NCBI GenBank assembly: GCA_900315575.1
Contig: OMZR01000011.1
Span: forward strand, 1-32,384
Length of the DNA stretch: 32,384 bases
Direction of reading: 5' to 3'
Origin: an uncultured Veillonellaceae bacterium
Lineage (GTDB): Bacteria > Bacillota > Negativicutes > Selenomonadales > Selenomonadaceae
Made by a program: the position numbers and the translations under genes. Each line of letters opens with the position of its first letter. Within the stretch, counting starts at the first letter, position 1. The notes under the pieces were generated by a model. That model was not told the origin of the DNA. It was given only the letters and a program-made list of their open reading frames with translations, and searched no databases. Below are positions 16,085-24,121 of this stretch, piece by piece.

Positions 16085-16656
16085 TCTGTCATCGCCTCCC
16101 GTTCCTCCGTGCCGTCCGGCTCCAGCTTGCGCAGGATCGAGACGACACCCTGCATCATCTGCTCGGCCTGCTGCGTTTCGAGATACGCTTGATAGACCGC
16201 CGTCGCGTAGACCGTGCCAATCTGTGCCTGCGTGTCGAGGTCCGGCAGCTCGATCTGGATGTCTTTCAAGCTGCCGGCGAACATTCGCGCGATGACGCTG
16301 CCTTGGTTCAGCATCTGCCGCTGGCGCTCGACGGCCTGCGAACAGTTCAAGAGGTAGCAGAGATACAGCGGATGCACCGCTTCATTCCACAGCCGAATCT
16401 CGGCGAACGCCTGATAGATGACCTTTCCACGGTTCGCCTCCGAGAGCAGCGCCGCGCGGACAGACGGAAGCGCGGACGCCTCGCTCGCCGGCGGCGTCTG
16501 ATAATAGATGATCGTGCGGCTGCCCGTCGACAATTTCATGCGGTGATAGTCGTCGTCGAAGTCGGCTTTGGTATAGAGCGGCTGCGTTCCTTCCATGCGA
16601 GCGCGGTAGCCATTTTTTCCTCCAACGACCTCGGCGATGTCGCCCAAGAAAACCAC
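16081..16656 (-). CDS. Half-size type I specificity subunit-like protein
   Basis: This 191-residue protein has one TRD-like region (MVFLGDIAEVVGGKNGYRARMEGTQPLYT ... HPLYLCYLLNCSQAVERQRQ) followed by one helical spacer (DTQAQIGTVYATAVYQAYLETQQAEQMMQGVV). That is exactly half of a normal HsdS. Known half-S proteins work as homodimers and read palindromic bipartite sites; this one probably does so with the adjacent short HsdM. GTG is the start, 7 bases after GGAGGG. It is the first gene of the five-gene restriction operon, and its stop overlaps the short hsdM start by 4 bases. Confidence 0.8.
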   Translation of the reverse strand: MVFLGDIAEVVGGKNGYRARMEGTQPLYTKADFDDDYHRMKLSTGSRTIIYYQTPPASEASALPSVRAALLSEANRGKVIYQAFAEIRLWNEAVHPLYLCYLLNCSQAVERQRQMLNQGSVIARMFAGSLKDIQIELPDLDTQAQIGTVYATAVYQAYLETQQAEQMMQGVVSILRKLEPDGTEEREAMTE

Positions 16657-16685
16657 TTGACATCCCTCCTATTTCGTCGTACATT
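16657..16685 (+). promoter_or_regulatory. Possible promoter of the chaperone/AAA+ operon
   Basis: TTGACA (16657-16662) and TACATT (16680-16685) are spaced 17 bases on the plus strand. The -35 abuts the GTG start of the half-S gene and the -10 overlaps the 16-base palindrome. It would give a leader of about 220 bases. It may be fortuitous. Confidence 0.4.
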
Positions 16686-16714
16686 ACTTAATGTAAAGAT
16701 GATTATTTATCATC

Positions 16715-16743
16715 ATGTTACGTCGAAAAATTACCCCTGTCAA
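16715..16743 (-). promoter_or_regulatory. Promoter of the five-gene restriction operon
   Basis: On the minus strand a consensus TTGACA (16738-16743) and TAACAT (16715-16720) are 17 bases apart, 58 bases before the GTG start of the half-S gene. Both palindromes lie downstream, in the untranslated leader, where a bound repressor would block elongation or initiation. Confidence 0.75.
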
Positions 16744-16916
16744 GTGTACATAGCGTTAATTACAAAATTTTATAGAGCGAAAAAATACGGAAAATGACAA
16801 TCTTATGATGTATCTGGAAGAACTCAACCATAAGAAGAATCTCATTTTGCAGGATTTCCGCACAGATTTGTAGAAACGAGACAAGAGAAACGGAATGGAA
16901 CGGAGGGCGTATCGCC

Positions 16917-17282
16917 ATGCAAGATGAAAATCAAAACCGTCAGGATGCGTTTCGGAAGCTCGCAACGGAATCCTGGCGATTCGTCCGCGTGTTCGAGAAA
17001 GCGCTGCAAGACATTGATGAGAAAAAACGGAAGCGCTATGCGAGCCGCTTGGATTGGTATGAAAAGCAGATTGACGCGGCGATGGAAACGTTCGGCTTCC
17101 AGTTCGTCGATCTTGCGGGAAAGCCGTATGATGCTGGCGTGGCGGCGACACCGCTGAACCTCAACGACTTCGATGCAGAGGAATCGCTCGTTGTTGACTA
17201 CATGATGGAGCCGACCATCCTCGATGCGAACGGACGTATCATCCAAACGGGAACGGCGATGCTGCGGAGGGCGGAGAAATGA
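16917..17282 (+). CDS. Small GrpE-like protein (candidate Hsp70 nucleotide exchange factor)
   Basis: This 121-residue protein has an N-terminal helical half (WRFVRVFEKALQDIDEKKRKRYASRLDWYEKQIDAAMETFG). Its C-terminal half (FVDLAGKPYDAGVAATPLNLNDF ... EPTILDANGRIIQTGTAML) follows the layout of the GrpE beta domain: a G-x-x-[FY]-D motif, then hydrophobic strands ending in a conserved arginine region. The order just before the Hsp70 and the 4-base overlap with it support the reading. It is shorter than GrpE (about 180-200), lacking most of the long dimer helix. GGAGGG lies 9 bases before ATG. The assignment is inference from pattern and context, so a different Hsp70 cofactor is possible. Confidence 0.55.
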   Translation: MQDENQNRQDAFRKLATESWRFVRVFEKALQDIDEKKRKRYASRLDWYEKQIDAAMETFGFQFVDLAGKPYDAGVAATPLNLNDFDAEESLVVDYMMEPTILDANGRIIQTGTAMLRRAEK

Positions 17283-19774
17283 AAAATTATATTGGAATCG
17301 ACCTTGGGACGACGAACAGCGCAATCTGCTCGTTTGATGGACAGGAGACGCACGTCTGGAAAAGCCCGGAGCAAAATGACGTGACGCCCTCCTGCATCAG
17401 CTACGACCGGCGCGGCAACAAATACGTCGGCCAGCGCGCTTATGATGCTGCGCCGCAGAATAAGGACAACGCCGCGCAGCTGTTCAAGCGCTTCATGGGA
17501 ACGAAGACGATGATTCCCATCAAAGCACTCGGAAAAGAACTGCGCCCGGAGGAGTGCTCGGCAGAAGTCCTCAAAACGCTGTATGGCTATCTGCCAGAGG
17601 AATTTCGCAACGACCCGGAGACCGGCACGGTCATCACCGTGCCAGCGGCATTCAACCAGATGCAGAAGACGGCGACGATGGAGGCTGCCGAGCTCGCAGG
17701 CATCGGAAACGTCGCGTTGATGCAAGAGCCGGTCGCCGCCATCATGAGTGTCATGCGCGTCAAAAAGACGGACGGAATGTTCCTCATTTACGACTTCGGC
17801 GGCGGCACACTCGACATCGCCATCGCCGAAAGCATCGGCAAGCGCGTCAATCTCCTCGCGCACGGCGGCATCGCCATGTGTGGCGGGCGTGACTTCGACC
17901 GTGGCATCTTCACGAATGTCATCCAGCCGTGGCTCGAAGACACGTTCCATCTGCCGAGCGGATGGGTGACGAAACCAGACTATCAAGTGCTCAGGAATCT
18001 GTCGCTCTGGGCAGCCGAGCGCGCGAAAATCGAACTGTCCAGCCGCGAGGAAAGCCGCATCAGTCTCACGGAGTTCGAGGTGCGGTCGCGGGATGCAGAC
18101 GGCGAAGAAATCTTTTTGGATGTGCCGCTGACGCGCGATGACCTCAATCCCATCATCGAGGAAAAGGTCATGGATTCTATCGGCAAGGTGCGCGAGCTTT
18201 TATCGAAGAATCATCTGCAAGCAACGGACTTCGAGAACATCGTCTTCATCGGCGGCCCGACGAACTACAAGCCACTACGCGACAAGGTGTCGTTCGAACT
18301 CGGCATCCCCGGCGTCGTGAACGTCAATCCGATGACGGCGGTCGCCGAGGGCGCTGCCATTTATGCAGAATCCATCGACTGGCAGACGACAGATCGTCGC
18401 CGAAAGAATGTGCGTGGCAAGGTCTCGCTGGAGGACGATGCCGTAGAGTTCAACTACATCGCGCGCGCCGCAGAGAACGAGACGAAAATCGGCGTGCGCG
18501 TACAAAAAGCGCTGCCGGAGGGCATGGAGTTCCAGGTCGATTCGAAAGATACTGGCTGGACGTCGGGACGCTTGCCGCTCGCACAGGGCAAAGTCGTAAC
18601 CGTGCCGCTTGCACAAGCAGGAGCAAATACGTTCCGCATTACGATGTACGATGCGTTCGGCGGCGCAGTCAAGGAAGAAACCATCGTCATTGAAAAGACG
18701 TCGGCGACGATCTCGGCCATTCCAGCATCTCACGCAATCGGTGTCGAGGTGCTGAAATCACTCGACGGGAGCGATTCAAAGCTCGAATGGCTCGTGCAAG
18801 TCGGTGACAGCCTGCCGAAGAAAGGCCGCAAAACGTTCAAGGCGACGCAGGCCATCCAAGCAGATTCGCCAGATTCCCTCAACTTCAAGCTCTGGGAGGG
18901 CGAAATCGAAGAGCCGGTCAGCGACAACCGTTTCATTGGCGTGTTCGCGATCCACGGGCGTGACCTGACGGATGGCGTGCTCCCTGCCGGCGCTGACCTC
19001 ATCTGCGATTATGAAATCCTTGATTCCGGTAACGTGAACATCGAAATTTCCGTGCCGCAGATCGGCAGCTCGTTCCAATCCGACCGCAATTTCTATTCAC
19101 GCGAAGAGGGCGCAGTCGATTACACATCAGCGGATGGGGTCGACCAGCTGCTCGACGATGGTAACGCGCTCATGGATCGCATTGACCGCCTCGATGCGAA
19201 TGTCGAAGACGATCGCATCCGTCAGGCGCGGGAAAAAGTCGATGACGTCCTGAGCCTCGCCTATAGCGACAACCCAGATGCCGAGCCGCGCAAGGAAGCA
19301 GCGGACAAGCTCTATGAAGCGAAGCGCCTGCTCTATGAAATCCGCAAGGAGCACGCGATGGAATTGCGCAAGAGCCGCCTCGACCACTGGCGCGAAAACT
19401 GCGAAAGCATCCGTCAGTACGCATCGGAAGACGATTGGCGGGAGCTCCAGCGCTTCCTGCGCCTCGCCCAAGGCTCGATGCGCCGCCGCGACAACTCGTT
19501 CGATGATTATCTCTCGGAGCTCAACGGGAAATACTTCACCATCCTCTGGCAGCAGAATTGGTTCGTCATCGACTGGTTCAAGGAAGAATCGAAGCGCGAG
19601 GCGGACTACATCGACGCAGCCGCGTTCCGCAAGCTCGTCGGCATCGGCCAGCAGGCACTCGAAGCGAATGAAATCGACAAGCTGCGCCACACCCTCGGCG
19701 CGATTCTCACACTGCCCCGCAAGGCGCGTGCAGCGGATCGCTCAAATGATTTCGTCAACATCATCAAGGGGTGA
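17279..19774 (+). CDS. Divergent Hsp70 (DnaK-like) chaperone with inserted domain
   Basis: This 831-residue protein is far longer than DnaK (about 610-640). The ATPase domain has phosphate-1 IGIDLGTTNS (5-14), Lys70 in LFKRFMG, phosphate-2 IYDFGGGTLD (170-179) and adenosine motif IVFIGGPT (321-328), all intact. Residues about 380-485 form an extra strand-rich, Ig-like segment where DnaK has its short DVLLLDV linker. A DnaK-like substrate-binding beta domain follows (about 487-595: SLPKKGRKTF, GEIEEPVSDN, DYEILDSGNVNIEISV). The lid is an enlarged helical C-terminus (600-831) without EEVD. It probably remodels specific proteins with the neighbouring AAA+ ATPase. The start overlaps the GrpE-like stop (ATGA). 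Confidence 0.92.
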   Translation: MKNYIGIDLGTTNSAICSFDGQETHVWKSPEQNDVTPSCISYDRRGNKYVGQRAYDAAPQNKDNAAQLFKRFMGTKTMIPIKALGKELRPEECSAEVLKTLYGYLPEEFRNDPETGTVITVPAAFNQMQKTATMEAAELAGIGNVALMQEPVAAIMSVMRVKKTDGMFLIYDFGGGTLDIAIAESIGKRVNLLAHGGIAMCGGRDFDRGIFTNVIQPWLEDTFHLPSGWVTKPDYQVLRNLSLWAAERAKIELSSREESRISLTEFEVRSRDADGEEIFLDVPLTRDDLNPIIEEKVMDSIGKVRELLSKNHLQATDFENIVFIGGPTNYKPLRDKVSFELGIPGVVNVNPMTAVAEGAAIYAESIDWQTTDRRRKNVRGKVSLEDDAVEFNYIARAAENETKIGVRVQKALPEGMEFQVDSKDTGWTSGRLPLAQGKVVTVPLAQAGANTFRITMYDAFGGAVKEETIVIEKTSATISAIPASHAIGVEVLKSLDGSDSKLEWLVQVGDSLPKKGRKTFKATQAIQADSPDSLNFKLWEGEIEEPVSDNRFIGVFAIHGRDLTDGVLPAGADLICDYEILDSGNVNIEISVPQIGSSFQSDRNFYSREEGAVDYTSADGVDQLLDDGNALMDRIDRLDANVEDDRIRQAREKVDDVLSLAYSDNPDAEPRKEAADKLYEAKRLLYEIRKEHAMELRKSRLDHWRENCESIRQYASEDDWRELQRFLRLAQGSMRRRDNSFDDYLSELNGKYFTILWQQNWFVIDWFKEESKREADYIDAAAFRKLVGIGQQALEANEIDKLRHTLGAILTLPRKARAADRSNDFVNIIKG

Positions 19775-19779
19775 GTGTC

Positions 19780-21183
19780 ATGTCCGTTTATCGCGGGACA
19801 AAACTCGGCGACGGCCTCATCGTGCAGCGGGCGAAAAGCAAAGGGCTCGGCTGGACGATCTGCCAGACGTTCACAAAGGACGAAATCCTGCTCGTTCTGG
19901 AACCTCTGCTGAAGCGGTGGATGGAACTTCATCTTGTAACACGAGAAATGTTTCATCCGCTCGAAACAGATGACGCGAAGGGATTTTATACCGTTTCCAT
20001 CCAAGGAAAACGTCTCGAAGCGCTCGCGGATGCCGACGCGCCGGATTCTATCGATGATGCGCAAGCCTTTGCGTCAGCGCTGCGCGAGACGCGGCGCATC
20101 GTCGGCGCGGACATTCCACTCGGCTCTGCCATCTATTTCGAGCAATATGCGCGCCTGCTTCCTACCGTTGACAAAGAAGACACCGACGCGCGGATGTCGG
20201 ATGATGTCATTCTCGGGCGCTGGCTCACCGGCGGCGTCCCTATCTCTGTCAAAAAGCTCGAAGAAGTTGGCCACCTCATGACATGGACATCTGCCGAACG
20301 CATCAAAGAAATCGCAGACGCCTCCGGCATCGCCGTGGAGTTTCCGAAGCAAGAAACAGCAACCGAACAAGCAGAAGCGCCGAAGCATGAACTTCCAACA
20401 GAGCCCTTCAAGCTCTATGGTCGGCAGAAGCTCACAGAGTTCATCAACGACTATATCATCGACATCATCCGCAATAGCGAGGCATACGCTCGCATGGGCA
20501 TCGAATTTCCCGGCGCGGTGCTCCTATACGGCCCGCCGGGCTCGGGCAAGACGTACGCAGCGGAGAAAGTTGCAGAATATCTCGGTTGGCCGACGTTCTA
20601 CGTCAATTCCGGCACGATTGGCAGCACCTACATCCACGAGACGAGCAAGAAGATTTCCGAGCTGTTCACCGCTGCGATGGAAAAAGCACCGTCCGTCGTG
20701 CTCATCGACGAAATGGAATCCTTCCTTTCGAGCCGCGACTACAGCGGCCACAACCTCCATCACACGGAGGAAGTCGACGAGTTTTTGCGTATCCTCCAGA
20801 AAGCAAAGGAAAAGCACGTCCTCGTCCTTGCCATGACGAACCGCCTCGACGACATCGATGAAGCGGTGAAGCGCAAAGGCCGGTTCGATCACGTCGTCGA
20901 AGTTGGGATGCCGAGCAAAGAAGAGATTTCCGCGCTCCTGAAGCAGCAGCTTGCAGGCGTGCCGGCAGAGCCTGACATCCAAGTAGACGCGCTCGCGAAA
21001 ACACTCGAAGGAAAGTCCATGGCCGATGTCGCCTATCTCGTCAAAGAAGCTGGCCGCCGTACGGTCAAGGAGAAAAAAGAGCGCATCAGTCAGGACACGC
21101 TCGAAGCCGTCGTGAAAGGCATCGACGGCGGCAAGCCGAAGCGTACGATCGGATTCCAGACAGGAACGGCAGGTGACGAGTAA
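19780..21183 (+). CDS. AAA+ ATPase (FtsH/Cdc48-type module) in chaperone operon
   Basis: This 467-residue protein has an unfamiliar N-terminal domain (about 1-200) followed by one AAA+ module. The module has Walker A GPPGSGKT (251-258), YVNSGTIGSTY in the pore-loop area, Walker B VVLIDEMESF (306-315), sensor 1 in AMTNRLDDID (Asn354) and an arginine finger in KRKGRFD (368), plus a helical lid. No membrane span or protease motif is present, so it is not FtsH itself. It likely forms a hexamer that unfolds or remodels a target, possibly one handed over by the Hsp70. ATG at 19780 has AAGGGGTG 6 bases upstream; a GTG overlapping the hsp70 stop at 19771 is the alternative. Confidence 0.93.
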   Translation: MSVYRGTKLGDGLIVQRAKSKGLGWTICQTFTKDEILLVLEPLLKRWMELHLVTREMFHPLETDDAKGFYTVSIQGKRLEALADADAPDSIDDAQAFASALRETRRIVGADIPLGSAIYFEQYARLLPTVDKEDTDARMSDDVILGRWLTGGVPISVKKLEEVGHLMTWTSAERIKEIADASGIAVEFPKQETATEQAEAPKHELPTEPFKLYGRQKLTEFINDYIIDIIRNSEAYARMGIEFPGAVLLYGPPGSGKTYAAEKVAEYLGWPTFYVNSGTIGSTYIHETSKKISELFTAAMEKAPSVVLIDEMESFLSSRDYSGHNLHHTEEVDEFLRILQKAKEKHVLVLAMTNRLDDIDEAVKRKGRFDHVVEVGMPSKEEISALLKQQLAGVPAEPDIQVDALAKTLEGKSMADVAYLVKEAGRRTVKEKKERISQDTLEAVVKGIDGGKPKRTIGFQTGTAGDE

Positions 21184-22866
21184 ATGCTGATCGAACAAAA
21201 TCCCTTCTACATCCTCGAAGTCTCGACGAAAGACACGAAGCAGACCATTCTCGACAAGGCCGAGGAAAAGGCGCTGTTCGAAGACCCAGAGACCATCGAG
21301 CAGGCAAAAGAGGCGCTGCTCGACAGCGGAAAGAGGCTGGATGCGGAGCTGGGGTGGTTTGTCTACGCTTCACAGGAAGAAGAGCTGCTTCTTTTGGATT
21401 TGTTGCATGGAAGAAACGCAGGAGGCACGCCAGTCGAATTTCACGATGAATACGACCGGGCGAATTATCAGATGGAGGTGATTGCAAAACGAAACTATGC
21501 GCGCCTCTCGAAAGATACCTTTGGAAAGAACATCGTCGATATCCTGAAGATCTTGGAAATCGAGTTTGATCCAGAGGCATTTGAATATTCCGAGCTGCCA
21601 AGTGAAATCAACGAAAATCGAGAACAGGCGGGGATGCCGGGAGTCGATGAAGCCGAGGTACTGGATCATCTATATCAACGGCGCGAGGTCATCATCGATG
21701 CCATCAAGCGAAAAATGAACACGCTCGAAGTAGACCAGTTGCTCGCATCTGTTCATTTGATTGCAGATGAAATGACAAAGCACGGGGAGGAACGTGCTTC
21801 AGAACTCGTCGAATCGCTGCTCGCGATGTACGAGATGGAGACCAAACAATTTGCTGATAGACAAGCCGAACGCATTGAACAATCTATTTCGTTCTCGCAA
21901 AAGGCAGAGGACGCCCCAGAGGAAAACAAAAAGCACATTCTCTCACAGGCCATGAATGAAATCGTTGCCGGCATGAGAAATTGGCAGCGCGTCATGGAGC
22001 CGTTGCAGATGCTCGCGATGTCAAAGGGACGCGAACACGAACCTACAGTCGATCTTTGGCATCAGATTCGCGGTGTTTCCCTAGCGATGAACAACCGCTT
22101 CCATGATCCTCAACTTGCACTCCAGCTGACATTATCCATGCGAGACCTTCACGTCCACAAATATGTACCAAGCCTACGACGCGGATGGAAAGATGATTCG
22201 GTCTCACTTGAATTTGTCATTGATGATATGCATAAAGCGATGGAGCAGCAGCGGAAGGACGAAGAAGAGCATCGGAAATGGGCCGAAAGCATCTACTACC
22301 ATGCAGAACTCGGCACGGTGATAAGCGACCCATTTGAAATTTCCGAGCACGGGATTTTTTATCAAGGGAAACGAATCCCTTTGGAAGATGTCGTTGGAGT
22401 CAAGTGGGGCGGAATATCAAAATCCGTCAATTTCATTCCTGCGGGGACAGATTATCGGATATCGTATCAATCAAAAGCAGAAACGGTGAACGTCACCCCT
22501 TCGAACGAGGCAGAGTTCAAAGGAATCGTCGAACATTTATGGAACGCGGTCGGCATGAGATTGATTTTTGACACCTTGCTTCATACGAAAAACGGGGAAA
22601 GCATACAGGTTGGCGGGATTGCGTTTTACGACAAGGGTGTTTGGCTTCATCGGCAAGGACTTTTCCATTCGGGAGAAAAGCTGTTCTCGTGGAAAGCAGG
22701 ACTAAGCATTTACGCGAAAGACGGCGAGTTGTGGGTTGCCGCAGAACAAGGAAAATATGCTGCTCACGCATCTTATCTTGATGATATGAATACGCATATC
22801 ATTGAACGTGTCATGATCGCCGCCGTCAAAAATCACTGTGGGCAGCTGTCAGATTTGTTGAAATGA
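21184..22866 (+). CDS. J-like (HPD-less) N-terminus, helical middle and PH-like C-terminus
   Basis: This 560-residue protein opens NPFYILEVSTKDTKQTILDKAEEK, the helix-I/II pattern of J-domains, but no His-Pro-Asp tripeptide follows (there is FEDPETIEQAKEALLD). If it docks on the Hsp70 it may not stimulate ATPase by the usual contact. Residues about 180-370 are helical and charged. From about 375 two strand-rich segments occur (DPFEISEHGIFYQGKRIPL..DVVGVKWGG and VGGIAFYDKGVWLHRQGLF..KLFSWKAG), each with the look of a PH-like/GRAM fold. It begins directly after the AAA+ stop. The roles suggest an adaptor linking chaperone, substrate and perhaps membrane. I know no named family for the whole. 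Confidence 0.6.
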   Translation: MLIEQNPFYILEVSTKDTKQTILDKAEEKALFEDPETIEQAKEALLDSGKRLDAELGWFVYASQEEELLLLDLLHGRNAGGTPVEFHDEYDRANYQMEVIAKRNYARLSKDTFGKNIVDILKILEIEFDPEAFEYSELPSEINENREQAGMPGVDEAEVLDHLYQRREVIIDAIKRKMNTLEVDQLLASVHLIADEMTKHGEERASELVESLLAMYEMETKQFADRQAERIEQSISFSQKAEDAPEENKKHILSQAMNEIVAGMRNWQRVMEPLQMLAMSKGREHEPTVDLWHQIRGVSLAMNNRFHDPQLALQLTLSMRDLHVHKYVPSLRRGWKDDSVSLEFVIDDMHKAMEQQRKDEEEHRKWAESIYYHAELGTVISDPFEISEHGIFYQGKRIPLEDVVGVKWGGISKSVNFIPAGTDYRISYQSKAETVNVTPSNEAEFKGIVEHLWNAVGMRLIFDTLLHTKNGESIQVGGIAFYDKGVWLHRQGLFHSGEKLFSWKAGLSIYAKDGELWVAAEQGKYAAHASYLDDMNTHIIERVMIAAVKNHCGQLSDLLK

Positions 22867-22879
22867 TGGGGGTGAGAAA

Positions 22880-24097
22880 TTGAGCAAAGGATTTTCTGGC
22901 ATTACGGAATTGGCCGATGCTGATTATATGGATGCCCTTCGCTTCCCAGCATGGATGAATGAACCAGTATTTTACGATTCCGCCAACGACTGGGTTCGGA
23001 CGGATTTACATCAAGGGCTGGAACAGTATCTGCAACTCTCGTCCGTCCACTGCCTGACGAATGAAACATGCGATGGAGAACGATACTGTATATTGGCGGG
23101 AAACGTCCTCTATGTGGAAAATGGGAAAAAACGCAACCAAACGACTGCGCAATGGAAATATCTCCTGTCGAAATATACGAAAAAAATGTTTTGGCTTCGT
23201 GTAGAAAAATCTGGATGCCAGCAGTTCGTTTATATTCCGACAGAATATGACAAGACAAATTGCATGGCAACCACTCGCTTCTATTACAAAGCTGGAGAAT
23301 TAGCATGGTGGACGTATAGCAAGACGAATTTTTACTATGGGCAAAAGTTCCAGAATCCAGACGAAGATCAGTCGCTGACGCGAAAGAACACAAAGCCGAA
23401 TGCGAATATACGTTCTACGCCTGGACAGCAAACTCTGCCGCAAGCGCAGCCATCGCCTCAACCTTCAAAATCCAAGAGCCACAAGTGGAAAATCGCGGCT
23501 CTCATCATTGTCGCCTTGCTCGGCGCATCCTATTTTTCCTCATCACAGAAAAATTCATCTTCGCCACCACCGAAGAAGCCAGCCGTTACACAACAGGCGA
23601 AAGCTCCGAGCGCATCAATCTCGTCCTCGTCATCTTCCGCACAGAAAAGCGAGCCTGCGTCAGCACCCGCCCAGAAGCCGGAGAAAAAGAAAGAGGTCGA
23701 GCCGGTCGCGCGTTCGGGCGTCATGACAGGCTACAATCCGTCCGAGCCCGTTCTCAATGATTCCGGCCTTTGCGAAGTCACGATCGACAACTCGCGGAAC
23801 GATATGCCGGTCTACGTCCGCATCTGGGATGCGGAAGCGATGATGCCGGTGAGGTCGTTCTATATCCGCCAGGGCGGACAGTTCACAGCGGACAACCTCG
23901 ATCCTGGTACGTATCAAGTCCGCTACATCAATCTCTACGAGGGCGGGACAGCATCGCGCGGCTCGAAGTCCGAAAACTTCGAGCTCGAGCAGATACAAGA
24001 TGCCTACGGCGTACAATACAGCCAGCTCACGCTGACGCTCTACAAAGTCCGTAACGGCAACACGACGACGACATCCATCGACGCGGACGAAATCTGA
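22880..24097 (+). CDS. Single-span membrane protein with Pro/Ser linker and extracytoplasmic beta domain
   Basis: This 405-residue protein has an N-terminal soluble domain (1-150, rich in Trp/Tyr: WKYLLSKYTKKMFWLRVEKSG), then a proline/glutamine linker. One membrane span (KIAALIIVALLGASYF, about 204-219) follows a KSKSHKWK basic stretch, so the N-terminus is cytoplasmic. A Pro/Ser/Ala/Lys linker (220-280) leads to a strand-rich C-terminal domain (VTIDNSRNDMPVYVRIWD ... LDPGTYQVRYINLYEG) like carboxypeptidase-regulatory or PEGA-type folds. TTG is the start, 5 bases after GGGGGTG. It may anchor or sense for the chaperone system at the envelope. No family name is known to me. Confidence 0.7.
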   Translation: MSKGFSGITELADADYMDALRFPAWMNEPVFYDSANDWVRTDLHQGLEQYLQLSSVHCLTNETCDGERYCILAGNVLYVENGKKRNQTTAQWKYLLSKYTKKMFWLRVEKSGCQQFVYIPTEYDKTNCMATTRFYYKAGELAWWTYSKTNFYYGQKFQNPDEDQSLTRKNTKPNANIRSTPGQQTLPQAQPSPQPSKSKSHKWKIAALIIVALLGASYFSSSQKNSSSPPPKKPAVTQQAKAPSASISSSSSSAQKSEPASAPAQKPEKKKEVEPVARSGVMTGYNPSEPVLNDSGLCEVTIDNSRNDMPVYVRIWDAEAMMPVRSFYIRQGGQFTADNLDPGTYQVRYINLYEGGTASRGSKSENFELEQIQDAYGVQYSQLTLTLYKVRNGNTTTTSIDADEI

Positions 24098-24121
24098 TTG
24101 CAAAGACGGGAGGCGATTGCG

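Larger units (their letters stand above)
16657..16916. promoter_or_regulatory. Divergent control region between restriction and chaperone operons
   Basis: This 260-base gap holds the only visible promoters for both large operons. Two palindromes lie in it: TACATTA-CT-TAATGTA (16680-16695) and GATGAT-5-ATCATC (16698-16714). The minus promoter is at 16715-16743, and a possible plus promoter at 16657-16685. From about 16745 to 16880 the DNA is AT-rich without further obvious signals. No CIRCE element (TTAGCACTC inverted repeat) is present, so HrcA control of the Hsp70 operon is not supported. Confidence 0.6.

Noticed and set aside
7635..16656. BREX or DISARM system
   Set aside because: There is no PglZ, BrxC, DrmA or DrmB-like gene. 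All five genes are classical Hsd subunits.
16657..16916. CIRCE element for HrcA control of the Hsp70 operon
   Set aside because: No TTAGCACTC inverted repeat is present. The palindromes found have different sequences.
19780..21183. FtsH protease
   Set aside because: The AAA+ module is similar, but there are no N-terminal membrane spans and no HExxH zinc-protease domain.
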